Origin: Lysinibacillus sp. KCTC 33748
GTDB lineage: Bacteria > Bacillota > Bacilli > Bacillales_A > Planococcaceae
DNA length: 40,252 bases
NCBI RefSeq assembly: GCF_002237755.1
Contig: NZ_MWSJ01000035.1
Location: 1 to 40,252 of the forward strand
Direction: 5' to 3'
The translations under genes and the position numbers were made by a program. Positions 15,169 to 24,265 of the stretch are shown in pieces (within the stretch, counting starts at the first letter, position 1; every line of letters starts with the position of its first letter). The notes under the pieces were generated by a model. The model saw nothing but the letters and a program-made list of their open reading frames with translations. It had not been told where the DNA came from and did no database searches.

Positions 15169-15578
15169 TACAAACACCCCCTGAAGTATCTATGTTGCCT
15201 CTATATCATCGTTACCAGTCGCATTGCTTTTAGACAGCTGTCATCTATTAATCTCTATGCAGAATCAAATATGTCAAAATTCCGAATTTTTAATATATAA
15301 CAATCTATCAAGCATGCTTTTGATAAAATAATATTGGTGACAATCACCAGAGATTTTATTTCCTTTTAGCTAAGTTACAGATGAAAATCTTATGTGATCA
15401 CTGAAAAAACAATCACAAATTTTCAGCTAAACGAAAATAAAAAATACTCATACTAGTTTTTTATATTCGACATTTTCTAGCTTATTCCTTTTTTTTCTTA
15501 AATAATTAATTATTCATTGAAACTTACATAACATATAATCGTATATAATACTAAATTGAATTTTGGAGGAATCCCATT
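15169..15578. other. Divergent intergenic region, lysine operon / AIM24 gene
   Basis: About 400 bases between two divergently transcribed units. No ORF, repeat or clear terminator is seen. It is very AT-rich, with TATAAT at 15544-15549 upstream of the plus-strand gene but no -35 at the proper distance. A sigma-54 type -24/-12 element, common for Bacillus amino-acid catabolic operons, was looked for before the minus-strand operon and not found. Confidence 0.5.
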
Positions 15579-16379
15579 ATGAATAATCACGAAATTGACT
15601 ACAAATTACATGGCGACGATATGCAATATGTGCAAGTTGAGCTTGACCCGCAAGAAACAGTAGTAGCTGAAGCTGGTGCTTTAATGATGATGGATGATGC
15701 TATCCATATGGAAACAATCTTTGGCGATGGTTCAAAAGGAAGCCATGATAGTGGTCTTATGGGTAAATTATTTGGAGCTGGAAAACGCCTAATTACTGGT
15801 GAAAGTTTATTTATGACGACATTTACGAACGTTGGTTCAGGTAAACGTCACGTCTATTTTGCTTCTCCTTACCCAGGTAAGATTATTCCAATGGATTTAA
15901 GTCAATTAAACGGGAAAATTATTTGTCAAAAAGATGCTTTTTTAGCTGCTGCAAAAGGAGTTTCAGTAGGCGTTGAATTCCAAAAGAAAATCGGCGTTGG
16001 CTTCTTCGGTGGTGAAGGCTTCATTATGCAAAAACTTGAAGGAGACGGCATGGCATTTGTTCATGCAGGCGGCGCTATTCATGAAAAGGTGTTACAGCAT
16101 GGCGAAGTATTGCGTGTTGATACAGGCTGTTTAGTAGCCATGACATCTGATGTACAATACGATATCGAGATGGTTGGAGGCGTAAAAACTGCATTGTTCG
16201 GTGGTGAAGGTATCTTCTTCGCTACTTTAAAGGGGCCAGGTAAAGTATGGATTCAATCCTTACCATTTAGCCGATTAGCAAGCCGCGTCTTCGCTGCTGC
16301 ACCAATTTCCCAAGGCGGTGGCGGTCAATCTAAAGGCGAAGGTGGCATCGGCGGTTTATTTGATATGTTTAATAAATAA
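15579..16379 (+). CDS. AIM24 / TIGR00266 family protein
   Basis: A 266-residue soluble protein of the AIM24 (PF01987) family, a beta-rich TRAP-like fold of unknown molecular function found in many bacteria. Family features: YVQVELDPQETVVAEAGAL near the N-terminus, the glycine-rich GFFGGEGFIMQKLEGDG (about 146-162), THE tail-domain pattern VDTGCLVAMTSDVQYDIE (about 182-199) and ALFGGEGIFFATLKGPGKVW. The C-terminus is Gly-rich (QGGGGQSKGEGGIGG). Start ATG lies 8 bases after GGAGGAA. Apparently single-gene; no ordinary terminator follows, and a dispersed repeat comes 85 bases later. Confidence 0.85.
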   Translation: MNNHEIDYKLHGDDMQYVQVELDPQETVVAEAGALMMMDDAIHMETIFGDGSKGSHDSGLMGKLFGAGKRLITGESLFMTTFTNVGSGKRHVYFASPYPGKIIPMDLSQLNGKIICQKDAFLAAAKGVSVGVEFQKKIGVGFFGGEGFIMQKLEGDGMAFVHAGGAIHEKVLQHGEVLRVDTGCLVAMTSDVQYDIEMVGGVKTALFGGEGIFFATLKGPGKVWIQSLPFSRLASRVFAAAPISQGGGGQSKGEGGIGGLFDMFNK

Positions 16380-16464
16380 TAGACGCTATTTAAGAAACCA
16401 ATCAGCATTCGCGTATAATTTTTATGCAGTGAAGGCTATGGCTACTCACCTTAAATTGAAGTGG

Positions 16465-16545
16465 TTGATTGGAGTGGAGACTGAGCGACTCCTCGGTGAT
16501 TAGCAATAGAGGAACGGAAATCACCCCCTCGTTTTGCAAAGAGCC
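16465..16545 (+). repeat. Dispersed intergenic repeat, deleted form
   Basis: Begins TTGATTGGAGTGGAGAC, keeps GCGACTCCTCGGTGAT, then jumps to GGAACGGAAATCA and the tail CCCCTCGTTTTGCAAAGAGCC. Most of the middle present in the fuller copies at 17919-18272 and 29456-29583 is missing. It occupies the space between AIM24 and the gyaR terminator. Confidence 0.75.
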
Positions 16546-16558
16546 ATACTTAATCAAC

Positions 16559-16597
16559 AAGAAAGGAGCACATCACAATTAGATGTGCTCCTTTCTT
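16559..16597. terminator. Bidirectional terminator between AIM24 and gyaR
   Basis: Perfect 16-bp stem AAGAAAGGAGCACATC / GATGTGCTCCTTTCTT with a 7-base loop. It serves the minus-strand gene that stops at 16606 and may also end plus-strand transcription. Confidence 0.88.
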
Positions 16598-16605
16598 CAT
16601 TATCA

Positions 16606-17568
16606 TCAATCTATTCGATTCGAAGGAGTTTGGCCCTGCCCGTAAGCAGTAAGTGCTTTAACGTTCAGCATCAGCATAGCCGTTCTAGTTTGGAGCGAGG
16701 CACTACCGATATGCGGGAGTGCTACAACATTAGGAAGCGTCAACAATGGATGATCCAACGCAATAGGCTCTTGCTCAAAAACATCTAGCCCTGCAGCCCA
16801 CAGCTTACCACTTTTTAATGTGTCATAAAGTGCGTTCTCATCGATAATGCCACCACGTGACGCATTAATTAATACCGCATCATCCTTCATTAAAGCAAGT
16901 TCCTCTGCCCCAATAAGTCCTACTGTATCATCGTTAAAAGGTGTCATAATCACAACAAAATCCGATTGTTTTAAAAGATCCTCTAACGATACATATTGAA
17001 AGCCGTACATTTCCTCTGCCTCATGGCGACGTCTACGATTGTTGTATAAAATTTTCATATCAAAACCTTTTGCGCGTCTTGCAACAGCTTGACCAATACG
17101 TCCCATTCCAATAATTCCTATAGTGGACCCTGAAACATCTTTGCCTACTAATTGCATCGGATACCAGCTTTTCCATTTACCCTCACGCAAATATCGATCG
17201 CTTTCTGGAATTCTACGAGCCGTTGCAAGCAATAATCCCATCACAAAATCAGCCGTCGTATTTGTTAAAACTCCTGGCGTATTTGTCGCCATTATTCCGC
17301 GCTTACGCAAAGCTTTAATATCAATGTTATTAAATCCAACTGCTAAATTTGTCACAAGCTTTAAATGTGGTGCGTGTACTAACAGCTCTTCATCGACTTG
17401 ATCAGCAAGCGTTACCCACAGTGCTTCACAATCTGCGACAGCTGCCAATAGTTTTTCCCGCGGTATAACAATTTCCTCCTCCTCCCATTGTTTAATATCA
17501 TAAAACTCTTCCAATGGTTCAACTATATGTGGCGGAAACTTACGTGTAATAAATAATTTCTTTTTCAT
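16606..17568 (-). CDS. gyaR: D-2-hydroxyacid dehydrogenase (glyoxylate/hydroxypyruvate reductase-like)
   Basis: A 320-residue NAD(P)H-dependent reductase of the D-isomer-specific 2-hydroxyacid dehydrogenase family. The catalytic triad is visible: R238 (NASRGG), E265 (DVFEQEP) and H286 (PHIGSAS). The nucleotide-binding motif GMGRIGQ is at 154-160. The substrate-site stretch NLAVGFNNID (74-83) fits the glyoxylate/hydroxypyruvate (GyaR/GRHPR) branch. Start ATG after GAGGTG. Single gene, ending in a strong hairpin. Exact substrate uncertain (glyoxylate, hydroxypyruvate or 2-ketogluconate). Confidence 0.88.
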   Translation of the reverse strand: MKKKLFITRKFPPHIVEPLEEFYDIKQWEEEEIVIPREKLLAAVADCEALWVTLADQVDEELLVHAPHLKLVTNLAVGFNNIDIKALRKRGIMATNTPGVLTNTTADFVMGLLLATARRIPESDRYLREGKWKSWYPMQLVGKDVSGSTIGIIGMGRIGQAVARRAKGFDMKILYNNRRRRHEAEEMYGFQYVSLEDLLKQSDFVVIMTPFNDDTVGLIGAEELALMKDDAVLINASRGGIIDENALYDTLKSGKLWAAGLDVFEQEPIALDHPLLTLPNVVALPHIGSASLQTRTAMLMLNVKALTAYGQGQTPSNRID

Positions 17569-17918
17569 ATTTCGAACACCTCTCTACTCAATTCGCCTAT
17601 AGCGTAACACTTAGAACGCTCATTTTCTAGGGATTTCTTATTTTTGCATTTATGACACTATTCCTTTTTTATCACTTCCCAAACTTCATCCGCCTATTTT
17701 GTGTTTTGTCCTTCTGAAAAGTGATTTTGTCTTATTATTTATGAAAAATAAAACTAGGCCTATCAATTATGGATAGCATATTATTTAAAAGGTTTGTTCA
17801 TGAGCTAAGTTGATAGCGCCCAGTGAACAGAAACTCGCTATGGTAATAGGCCATACAAGTGATTTCTAATGAATTGGTTAGGGATAACATTTTGTTAAAC
17901 GTATGCCATGCAAATAGG
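17569..17918. other. AT-rich spacer upstream of gyaR
   Basis: About 350 bases between the gyaR start and the composite repeat. I see no ORF with a ribosome site and no strong hairpin. The gyaR promoter must lie here, but no convincing hexamer pair stands out. Confidence 0.4.
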
Positions 17919-18272
17919 TTTATTGGAGTGGAGGATGGGCGACTCCTCGGGGATCAGCGATAGAGGCACGAAGGCTAAAAGCATCATGTCCTGTGATAAC
18001 ACATCCGTGACCAACATCATGCTGTTGCTGTCGCTGCGCTTTCGCATAAACAAAACCAAAACCCTCTGCTGCCGCTACGTTAGCACTACGCTTTCGCGCA
18101 AAAAACATCTGTTGGTCCGAGACCCTGGAGCAAGCATCGCGAGTGAAGCGGCTCATCGGACACCCCCAGGAAGCTTTGCTCTGTGCGAAAGCGAAGCGGC
18201 AGCAACAAATGTTTTATCTGTGCGAAAGCGAAGCGGCAGCAACAAAGCGCCTATCCGGAACGGAAATCACCC
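17919..18272 (+). repeat. Dispersed intergenic repeat, composite long copy
   Basis: Starts TATTGGAGTGGAGGATGGGC and ends CCGGAACGGAAATCACC, the two ends of the family. The body includes GCGACTCCTCGGGGATCAGC and, later, GAGACCCTGGAGCAAGCA and GTGAAGCGGCTCATCGGAC. Two extra segments interrupt it. A unit close to TGCGAAAGCGAAGCGGCAGC + AACAAA occurs twice directly (about 18183 and 18220), and diverged inverted forms lie near 18022 and 18074. A 142-codon ORF spans the copy but is explained by the repeat. Confidence 0.8.
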
Positions 18273-18291
18273 CTTCACTATGCTAATAAAT

Positions 18292-18320
18292 AAAAAACTA
18301 TGCACAGTTTTATGCATAGT
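18292..18320 (-). terminator. hemAT terminator
   Basis: ACTATGCA / TGCATAGT stem with an 8-base loop; minus-strand reading ends in TTTTTTATT. It begins 2 bases after the hemAT stop. Confidence 0.85.
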
Positions 18321-18322
18321 CG

Positions 18323-19615
18323 TTAAAATTCTCTAATTGTTGTATCTAAACGATTGGCAACTTGTTTTAATTCCTCGGATGATTCTCCAATGGTTTCTAT
18401 AATTTCCGCCAATTCTGTTATTTTTAGTCCGACGTTTTGGAAGTTTGAGATTGAACCGTTTACTGAACCAGATATGGCATCAAACGCTTTTAAAGAATCC
18501 GAGTTTTGCTCAATACTATCGTTCACCAGCTCTTGGATCTCATGAATAGCTTGAACAACATGTTTTGTAATACCATTCGACATCGTAATAAGGTCCCCAA
18601 TTTGTTCAACTGAACTTTTCGTCTGGTCTGCAAGCTTACGAACTTCACTCGCCACGACAGCAAAGCCTTTTCCGTGCTCCCCTGCACGTGCAGCCTCAAT
18701 AGCTGAATTTAACGCAAGTAAATTTGTTTGATCAGAAATCCTTTTCACTATTTCAATAACAGCATTAATTTTAGAGGAAGAGTGATTTAATCGCTCCACC
18801 ATAGCCGACATTTCAACTGTTTTATGATGAATCTCCCCTGTTTGCTCATTGATTTGGACTATTTTTGAATAACCTTCAGACGATACCTTTTGCATTGTTT
18901 TTGCCTCGTCGATACTGTCCTTCAAGTATTCATTCACTTCCTTAGCGTTATCAACAAGTTCGGTCACTGTTTCATTCGTGCTATGAGATTGAGTATCTAG
19001 CTGCGTAGATATCCCACCTATAACTTCCTTCACATGTACTCGAACGCTATCCTGTTGCTGTTCCATTAATGTCTTAGCATAATGATCATATTCCTCTAGG
19101 ACAATCTGTTGTTCAAAGCTACATATTTTACTAATCGCTTCGCAAAACTTTTCTTCTTCTTCCCTCGTTAATTGAAGCGTATATACAATCTTTCTTAACA
19201 ATTTTTCAAGATTTTGAAAGGCTGCTAAATACCACTTGGGATACAGGTTAATCTTTACATGCATTTTTGCGACCCGTCTTCTCTTCTCCAAAAATGCATC
19301 ATCTATACGCCCTTCGAACATTTCTATAATATGGAGGCGTAATGTTTGGCGTAAACGCTCACTAGAACTGTACTTTTCAATAACTTCACATAAGTCTGGC
19401 ACACTTTCAATTGCCTGATAAAATGCGGCTACCACCTCTGCGACATTTCGTTCAACATATGGCTTTAAACTTTTAATTAATTGCAAATCTTCATTCGTCA
19501 GATTTACTAGATTTAACTGTTGTAAACGTTCCTGATCTTGAATAATAACGCCTATACTTGATTCGTCACTAATCTCAATTGTATTTTTCTTAGGTTTACT
19601 TCCAATATGAAACAA
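18323..19615 (-). CDS. hemAT: Globin-coupled aerotaxis sensor HemAT
   Basis: Soluble heme-based oxygen sensor that signals to CheA and the flagellar motor. Residues about 20-180 form the sensor globin, with proximal histidine H119 in [13 protein letters not shown] and Y66 in AAFYQAI near the distal pocket. Residues about 190-430 are the methyl-accepting signalling domain; the highly conserved hairpin tip [20 protein letters not shown] is followed by [18 protein letters not shown]. There is no transmembrane segment. Length (430) matches B. subtilis HemAT (432). Start is TTG at 19613-19615, 6 bases after GGGGTG; no in-frame ATG is available nearby. Monocistronic. Together with the flagellin it points to a motile, aerotactic organism. 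Confidence 0.93.
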   Translation of the reverse strand: MFHIGSKPKKNTIEISDESSIGVIIQDQERLQQLNLVNLTNEDLQLIKSLKPYVERNVAEVVAAFYQAIESVPDLCEVIEKYSSSERLRQTLRLHIIEMFEGRIDDAFLEKRRRVAKMHVKINLYPKWYLAAFQNLEKLLRKIVYTLQLTREEEEKFCEAISKICSFEQQIVLEEYDHYAKTLMEQQQDSVRVHVKEVIGGISTQLDTQSHSTNETVTELVDNAKEVNEYLKDSIDEAKTMQKVSSEGYSKIVQINEQTGEIHHKTVEMSAMVERLNHSSSKINAVIEIVKRISDQTNLLALNSAIEAARAGEHGKGFAVVASEVRKLADQTKSSVEQIGDLITMSNGITKHVVQAIHEIQELVNDSIEQNSDSLKAFDAISGSVNGSISNFQNVGLKITELAEIIETIGESSEELKQVANRLDTTIREF

Positions 19616-19808
19616 GTTCTACACCCCATCGCACCTATGTATATTCTACTAAAAACAAATAATTCTAAAATTAATTATACTGTCTATACAACTGAAATGA
19701 CAATAAATAGGTAGAAAATATCTATTTTTGTAAAAAGCATTAATCTACCAACCTTACAAACAATACTTAATAACCATACCATTTTTCTTAGAACAGAATA
19801 AAATCGCT

Positions 19809-19847
19809 AAAAAAAAGCCACTCCTTCTTTAATAGAAGAGTGACTTT
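19809..19847 (-). terminator. uppP terminator
   Basis: AAGTCACTCTTCT / AGAAGGAGTGGCTT stem with a TTTTTTTT run on the minus strand, directly after the uppP stop. Confidence 0.85.
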
Positions 19848-19852
19848 ATACA

Positions 19853-20686
19853 TTACATAAAGATAATAACAGCTAGTACAGCAGCTAATACTAAACGATA
19901 AATAGCAAATGGCATTAATTTCACTTTTGAAATAAGCGCTAAGAAGAATTTAATAGATAGTAACGCAAAGATAAATGAGCTAATGAAGCCCACTACATAG
20001 AATCCTAAATAATCCATAGATAGCGTATCCCAGTTTTTCAGTACAGATACTAGACTAGCACCAGCCATAATCGGTACTGCCATAATGAAAGTAAAGTCTG
20101 CCGCCACGCGGTGACTCATTCCAAATAGAACACCACCCGATATTGTTGCACCCGAACGAGAGAACCCTGGCCAAAGTGATAAACATTGTACTAACCCTAC
20201 TTTAAATGCTAAACCATAAGAAATTTTATCTAAAGAATCAACGCTTGGTTTTTTCGTTGCAAATTTATCTGCAATAATCATTAAAATTGCCCCAGCTACT
20301 AAAGCATAAATAACATGCTCCACTTTAAATAAATGATCATCGATAAAATCTTTCGCCGCAAAGCCAATTATAGTCGCTGGCAACATACCCACAATAACAT
20401 GTGCTAAATTGAAGTGACCTTTCACTGAGTTCGATTGGCCTTCAATTTTATAAAGTCCCACTAAATTTAACATTCGTTTCCACATAACAACGATAACGGC
20501 TAAAATAGAGCCTAGCTGTACAACGATTTTAAATGTATTGGCGGGATACATCCCTAAAAACTCCTCTGTCTTTAACCACATATCGTCCACAATAATCATA
20601 TGACCTGTCGACGACACTGGTGCAAACTCTGTCATACCCTCGACAAAGCCTAAAATAAGCGCCTTTAATAATTCAATGATATCCAC
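19853..20686 (-). CDS. uppP: Undecaprenyl-diphosphatase UppP (BacA)
   Basis: Integral membrane enzyme that recycles undecaprenyl pyrophosphate to the monophosphate lipid carrier for cell-wall synthesis; extra copies confer bacitracin resistance. The 277 residues include the signatures GFVEGMTEFAPVSSTGH (13-29, with the E-x3-E pair) and WPGFSRSGATISGG (about 173-186), and roughly eight hydrophobic segments. Start is GTG at 20684-20686, 6 bases after AAGGTG. The upstream metallophosphoesterase gene is on the same strand, 104 bases away, without a terminator between them, so the two may share a transcript. Confidence 0.95.
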   Translation of the reverse strand: MDIIELLKALILGFVEGMTEFAPVSSTGHMIIVDDMWLKTEEFLGMYPANTFKIVVQLGSILAVIVVMWKRMLNLVGLYKIEGQSNSVKGHFNLAHVIVGMLPATIIGFAAKDFIDDHLFKVEHVIYALVAGAILMIIADKFATKKPSVDSLDKISYGLAFKVGLVQCLSLWPGFSRSGATISGGVLFGMSHRVAADFTFIMAVPIMAGASLVSVLKNWDTLSMDYLGFYVVGFISSFIFALLSIKFFLALISKVKLMPFAIYRLVLAAVLAVIIFM

Positions 20687-20790
20687 ATTGTCACCTTACC
20701 TTTTGTTAATTAAATACAAACATATTATAAAATACACTATGAGCTCATTGCCATAACGTGGGTTTGATTTCTGAGTGTCCAGTTCACCTT

Positions 20791-21870
20791 TTAACGAAAG
20801 TTTATATCCACAACCCATAGTTCAGAGCGGCTACCTAGTCGCATTGGAGGACCCCAAAAGCCAAAACCTGATGAAACAAGTGTATGCATTTTCTCCCTCA
20901 ACTTATAACCATAATCAAGCTCAAATACACTAGCAGTAATATACTGATTGGGCCATAGTTGACCCTTATGTGTATGACCTGACATATGGAAGTCTACGCC
21001 TAGTTTTGCAGGCGTATTTAAATCATTCGGGGTATGATTCATGACAAACCAAGGTAAATCATCAGTTGTCTTCAATGCATCTAATTGCTTTCTATCTTTG
21101 TTTGTAATATCTTCTTGACCCGTTAATACTAACACATTATCGATTCTAATAGTTTCATCACACAAAATTTTTACATTTGCGTTTTCCATCTCTTCAATAA
21201 ACTCAGGGATTTTCTTGCCATAATACTCGTGATTGCCAAGTACACCATACACGCCATATGTAGATGATAATTGCTTCATCACATCTGCCATTCCCTCTTT
21301 AACAAACCATTTAGGATCATCATCCACAATATCTCCTGCTAAAAAGACGATATCTGGCTTTGCTTCATTCGATAAAGTTACGAAGCGCTGTAAATGACTT
21401 TTATTTGATAGAACTCCTAAATGAAAATCTGATGCAACTACAACTCTCATCGATTCTAGTTCACTACTCTTTTTATCCATCGTTATGTCTAAATGACGGA
21501 CAACGGGTGAATACGCTAGATAGGTGCCCACAACCCCTAATACAAACAACATAGCAATGGCTATACTACCAACTATCTTTACACTGCTAAAGGGACTTAG
21601 CCAAATAATCAAGTGTGCTACTAAGCAAAGTAATAATCCATATTCAAAAATAAACATCCAGTAATTACTGATGATTGAAAACATTCGCAAAGACTCATGC
21701 AATCTACTAATAATAATACTAAACGCAATGATATACAGCACTAACCAATATAAAATTGGATAGCGGAACCACCCCATCGCCACAAGCCACTGTTTTAATC
21801 CCCACCCTAAGTAAAAAGTTAAACCACTATATATACTTATTAAAAGAATTCCACCAATTACTTTAGGCAT
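20791..21870 (-). CDS. Membrane-anchored metallophosphoesterase
   Basis: 359 residues. About four hydrophobic segments fill the first 125 residues; a calcineurin-like phosphoesterase domain follows. Metal-binding motifs in order: SDFHLG (~147-152), LAGDIVDDD (~177-185), GNHEYYG (~211-217), a His in MNHTPND (~279) and GHTHKGQLWP (~297-306). Family members cleave phosphodiesters or phosphomonoesters, some acting on lipid-linked substrates such as UDP-diacylglucosamine; the substrate here cannot be told. Its position next to uppP fits a role at the membrane or envelope, which is only suggestive. Start ATG with a weak AGTAGGGA site. Confidence 0.88.
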   Translation of the reverse strand: MPKVIGGILLISIYSGLTFYLGWGLKQWLVAMGWFRYPILYWLVLYIIAFSIIISRLHESLRMFSIISNYWMFIFEYGLLLCLVAHLIIWLSPFSSVKIVGSIAIAMLFVLGVVGTYLAYSPVVRHLDITMDKKSSELESMRVVVASDFHLGVLSNKSHLQRFVTLSNEAKPDIVFLAGDIVDDDPKWFVKEGMADVMKQLSSTYGVYGVLGNHEYYGKKIPEFIEEMENANVKILCDETIRIDNVLVLTGQEDITNKDRKQLDALKTTDDLPWFVMNHTPNDLNTPAKLGVDFHMSGHTHKGQLWPNQYITASVFELDYGYKLREKMHTLVSSGFGFWGPPMRLGSRSELWVVDINFR

Positions 21871-22149
21871 ATTTTAGTTCCCTACTTTCATATAGTCTTA
21901 GTTGATTATAGCATTCTCTTCTAGAAAGTAAGGGTAAAGGGGCAACTATCAGTATTGCAAGTGTACATCTTCTATATAATTTAATCGTATGATTTACATG
22001 ACAATCTAATTAGGAAAGTTACAATATTGTCATCTAGGTAACCTAAAAAACTATAAATAATACACTTTAATTTTTCTGAATATTTCGGTAACATAATAGT
22101 TGCAACAGGAAATTTATGCATGTACGAGCAAAAAAGGGGTGTTGTTCAT

Positions 22150-23298
22150 ATGACAAAATATAAATTTGAATCAACAGAGCATGAGTTATTCCGTAAAACT
22201 TTACGTAAGTTTTTAGCAGAGGAAGCCGAGCCACACTATCCACAATGGGAGAAAGTTCATCTTATTCCACTTGAGTTTTGGCGTAAGCTTGGGGAAATGG
22301 GCTATTTATGCCCTCAAGTAGAAGAGCAATACGGCGGTCTCGGGCTCGATTTTAGTTTTGGCGTTATTATTCAAGAAGAGTTAGAGCGTGTAGGTTCAAG
22401 CCTTATCGGCGTTGGTCTGCATAACGATATCGTCGTGCCCTATATCGAGGCATACGGCTCCAATGAGCAAAAATCACGTTGGCTACCAAAATGCGTTACA
22501 GGCGAAAATATTACAGCCATTGCTATGACAGAGCCAGGTACAGGTTCAGATTTGGCAAACATCCAAACAACTGCCGTTCGGGATGGCGATCACTATGTCG
22601 TTAACGGACAAAAAACATTTATTACAAACGGTATTCATACAAATTTAGCAGTCGTTGCTGTAAAAACAAATCCTCAGGCAGAAAAGAAACATCGTGGCAT
22701 TAGCCTCCTTGTCATTGAGGACGGGACACCAGGCTTCACAAAAGGCCGCAAACTCGAAAAAGTTGGCATGCACGCGCAGGACACAGCCGAGCTATATTTC
22801 GAGGATTGTCGCGTCCCTGTAGAAAACCTTCTTGGTGAAGAAGGTAAAGGCTTTATCTATATGATGGAAAAGCTACAGCAAGAGCGTTTAGCAGTGGCCA
22901 TCGCCGCACAAACGGCCGCTGAAGACATGCTTGCTTTAACAATTGATTATGTAAAATCACGTGAAGCTTTCGGAAAATCAATTAGCGACTTCCAAAACAC
23001 GCAATTCAAAATTGCCGAAATGGCAACAAAAATTGAACTCGGCAAATCCTTTTTAGAATCCTTAATAGAAGAACATATCGCAGGAAATGACGTTGTAACA
23101 AAGGTTTCAATGGCAAAATACTGGATAACGGGAAATGCACGTGAGCTCGCTGTCCAATGTATGCAGTTACATGGTGGCTACGGTTATATGGAGGAATACA
23201 AGATTGCTAGAAGATATCGAGACATTCCCGTCATGTCCATTTATGCAGGTACCAACGAAGTTATGAAAGTAATTATTGCTAAGAATTTAGGGTTATAA
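22150..23298 (+). CDS. Acyl-CoA dehydrogenase, LCAD type
   Basis: FAD-dependent acyl-CoA dehydrogenase, 382 residues from ATG 22150, which sits 8 bases after AAAGGGGTG (an in-frame ATG at 22120 lacks a site). FAD/substrate motifs: AMTEPGTGSDLANI and NGQKTFITNG. At the place of the common catalytic Glu the sequence is IYAGTNEVMK, so that residue is Ala. In long-chain acyl-CoA and isovaleryl-CoA dehydrogenases the base lies instead in helix G; the matching stretch here is EKLQQERLAVAIA, which has the Glu and resembles ELPQERL of LCAD. The enzyme is therefore probably active with the base relocated, on long-chain or branched substrates (inference). It stands alone and differs clearly from the acyl-CoA dehydrogenase at 11287. 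Confidence 0.88.
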   Translation: MTKYKFESTEHELFRKTLRKFLAEEAEPHYPQWEKVHLIPLEFWRKLGEMGYLCPQVEEQYGGLGLDFSFGVIIQEELERVGSSLIGVGLHNDIVVPYIEAYGSNEQKSRWLPKCVTGENITAIAMTEPGTGSDLANIQTTAVRDGDHYVVNGQKTFITNGIHTNLAVVAVKTNPQAEKKHRGISLLVIEDGTPGFTKGRKLEKVGMHAQDTAELYFEDCRVPVENLLGEEGKGFIYMMEKLQQERLAVAIAAQTAAEDMLALTIDYVKSREAFGKSISDFQNTQFKIAEMATKIELGKSFLESLIEEHIAGNDVVTKVSMAKYWITGNARELAVQCMQLHGGYGYMEEYKIARRYRDIPVMSIYAGTNEVMKVIIAKNLGL

Positions 23299-23333
23299 CT
23301 GTGAAAGTGGTGTGTGTGGCTCTTCGACAGTAG

Positions 23334-23396
23334 AGTTGGTTCTCGTTTAGACTGGGGCGTTCCTGTGGGCGTCCGGTGAACCGCTTCGTTTTGATA
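23334..23396 (-). repeat. Dispersed intergenic repeat, degenerate fragment
   Basis: CTGGGGCGTTCCTGTGGGCG and CCGGTGAACCGCTTCG match the middle of the copy at 29456-29583 (GGGCGCTTTCCTGGGGGCG, CCGATGAGCCGCTTC) in the same orientation. Both ends are eroded. It lies between the acyl-CoA dehydrogenase gene and the 21-bp array. Confidence 0.6.
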
Positions 23397-23460
23397 ATAT
23401 AAAATTCTGGCGCAAATGGTGTGTAGGTTGAAAGTGTAGTGCTAGAGAATTGGCACGATT

Positions 23461-24225
23461 TAAAGTGAAGAGCCGAGGTGACGGATAGATGGGGCGTAAC
23501 GACGGATGGATGCGCAGAAGCGACGGTACGAAAAGCCGGAGTGACGGATAGAACCGTCACATTCGTGGATAGAACACCCAAGAACGTGGATTGAATCGCC
23601 AAATTCGTGGATAGAACACCCTAAAACGTGGATAGAACCGTCAATTTCATGGATAGCCCCACAAAGTGACGGTATGATATGCCGTAACGACGGATGTATC
23701 GGCCATATCGACGGATGTATCCGCCCCAGCGACGGAACTAAGTGCGAAGTGACGGATATAGTAGCCAAGGTCGTGAATGGTCCCGCTAATGCGACGGTAT
23801 GACGGGCCTTAACGACGGATGGATGCGCAGAAGCCACGGATTGAAGAGCCGAAGTGACGGATAGAACCGTCAAAACGTGGATTGAATCGCCAAATTCGTG
23901 GATAGAACACCCTAAAACGTGGATAGAACCGTCAATTTCGTGGATAGCCCCACAAAGCGACGGTATGATATGCCGTAACGACGGATGTATGCCCCCCAGC
24001 GACGGAACTAAGTGCCGAAGTGACGGATAGAACCGTCAAAACGTGGATTGAATCGCCAAATTCGTGGATAGAACACCCAAAAACGTGGATAGAACCGTCA
24101 ATTTCGTGGATAGAACACCCTAAAACGTGGATAGAACCGTCAATTTCGTGGATAGCCCCATAAAGCGACGGTATGATATGCCGTAACGACGGATGTATCG
24201 GCCATATCGACGGATAAAACCGTCA
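23461..24225. repeat. Array of about 36 degenerate 21-bp units
   Basis: Units begin GTGGAT or GACGGAT and repeat every 19-22 bases, mostly 21: for example GTGGATTGAATCGCCAAATT + C, GTGGATAGAACCGTCAATTT + C, GACGGTATGATATGCCGTAA + C. Two sub-types alternate in runs. A higher-order block of six to eight units starting GTGGATTGAATCGCC recurs at 23586, 23877 and 24043. Copies drift, but the 21-base phase is kept. There are no unique spacers. Because the unit is a multiple of three, several frames stay open and give heptapeptide-like ORFs; none has a ribosome site. Confidence 0.9.
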
Positions 24226-24229
24226 TAAC

Positions 24230-24262
24230 AAAAACAGCAGCAAAATGATTGCCGCTGTTTTT
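24230..24262 (-). terminator. Terminator of two-component operon
   Basis: AAAAACAGCGGCAA / TTGCTGCTGTTTTT (minus reading), one mismatch, just after the kinase stop at 24266. Confidence 0.85.
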
Positions 24263-24265
24263 GGT

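Noticed and set aside
11118..15400. TTATGTGATCA found at 11118-11128 and 15390-15400, upstream of two units
   Set aside because: Short, AT-rich and only two occurrences; no known Bacillus regulator consensus fits, so chance is likely.
17908..18336. 142-codon plus-strand ORF and 78-codon minus-strand ORF
   Set aside because: Both lie inside the composite dispersed repeat; codons are unlike the neighbours and other copies of the repeat break the frames.
23279..23873. Overlapping 107- and 137-codon minus-strand ORFs with heptapeptide-like repeats
   Set aside because: A 21-bp tandem unit keeps several frames open at once; no ribosome site, and the two frames overlap within the array.
23461..24225. 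CRISPR array
   Set aside because: Units are contiguous with no unique spacers, the repeat is degenerate throughout, and no cas genes are near.
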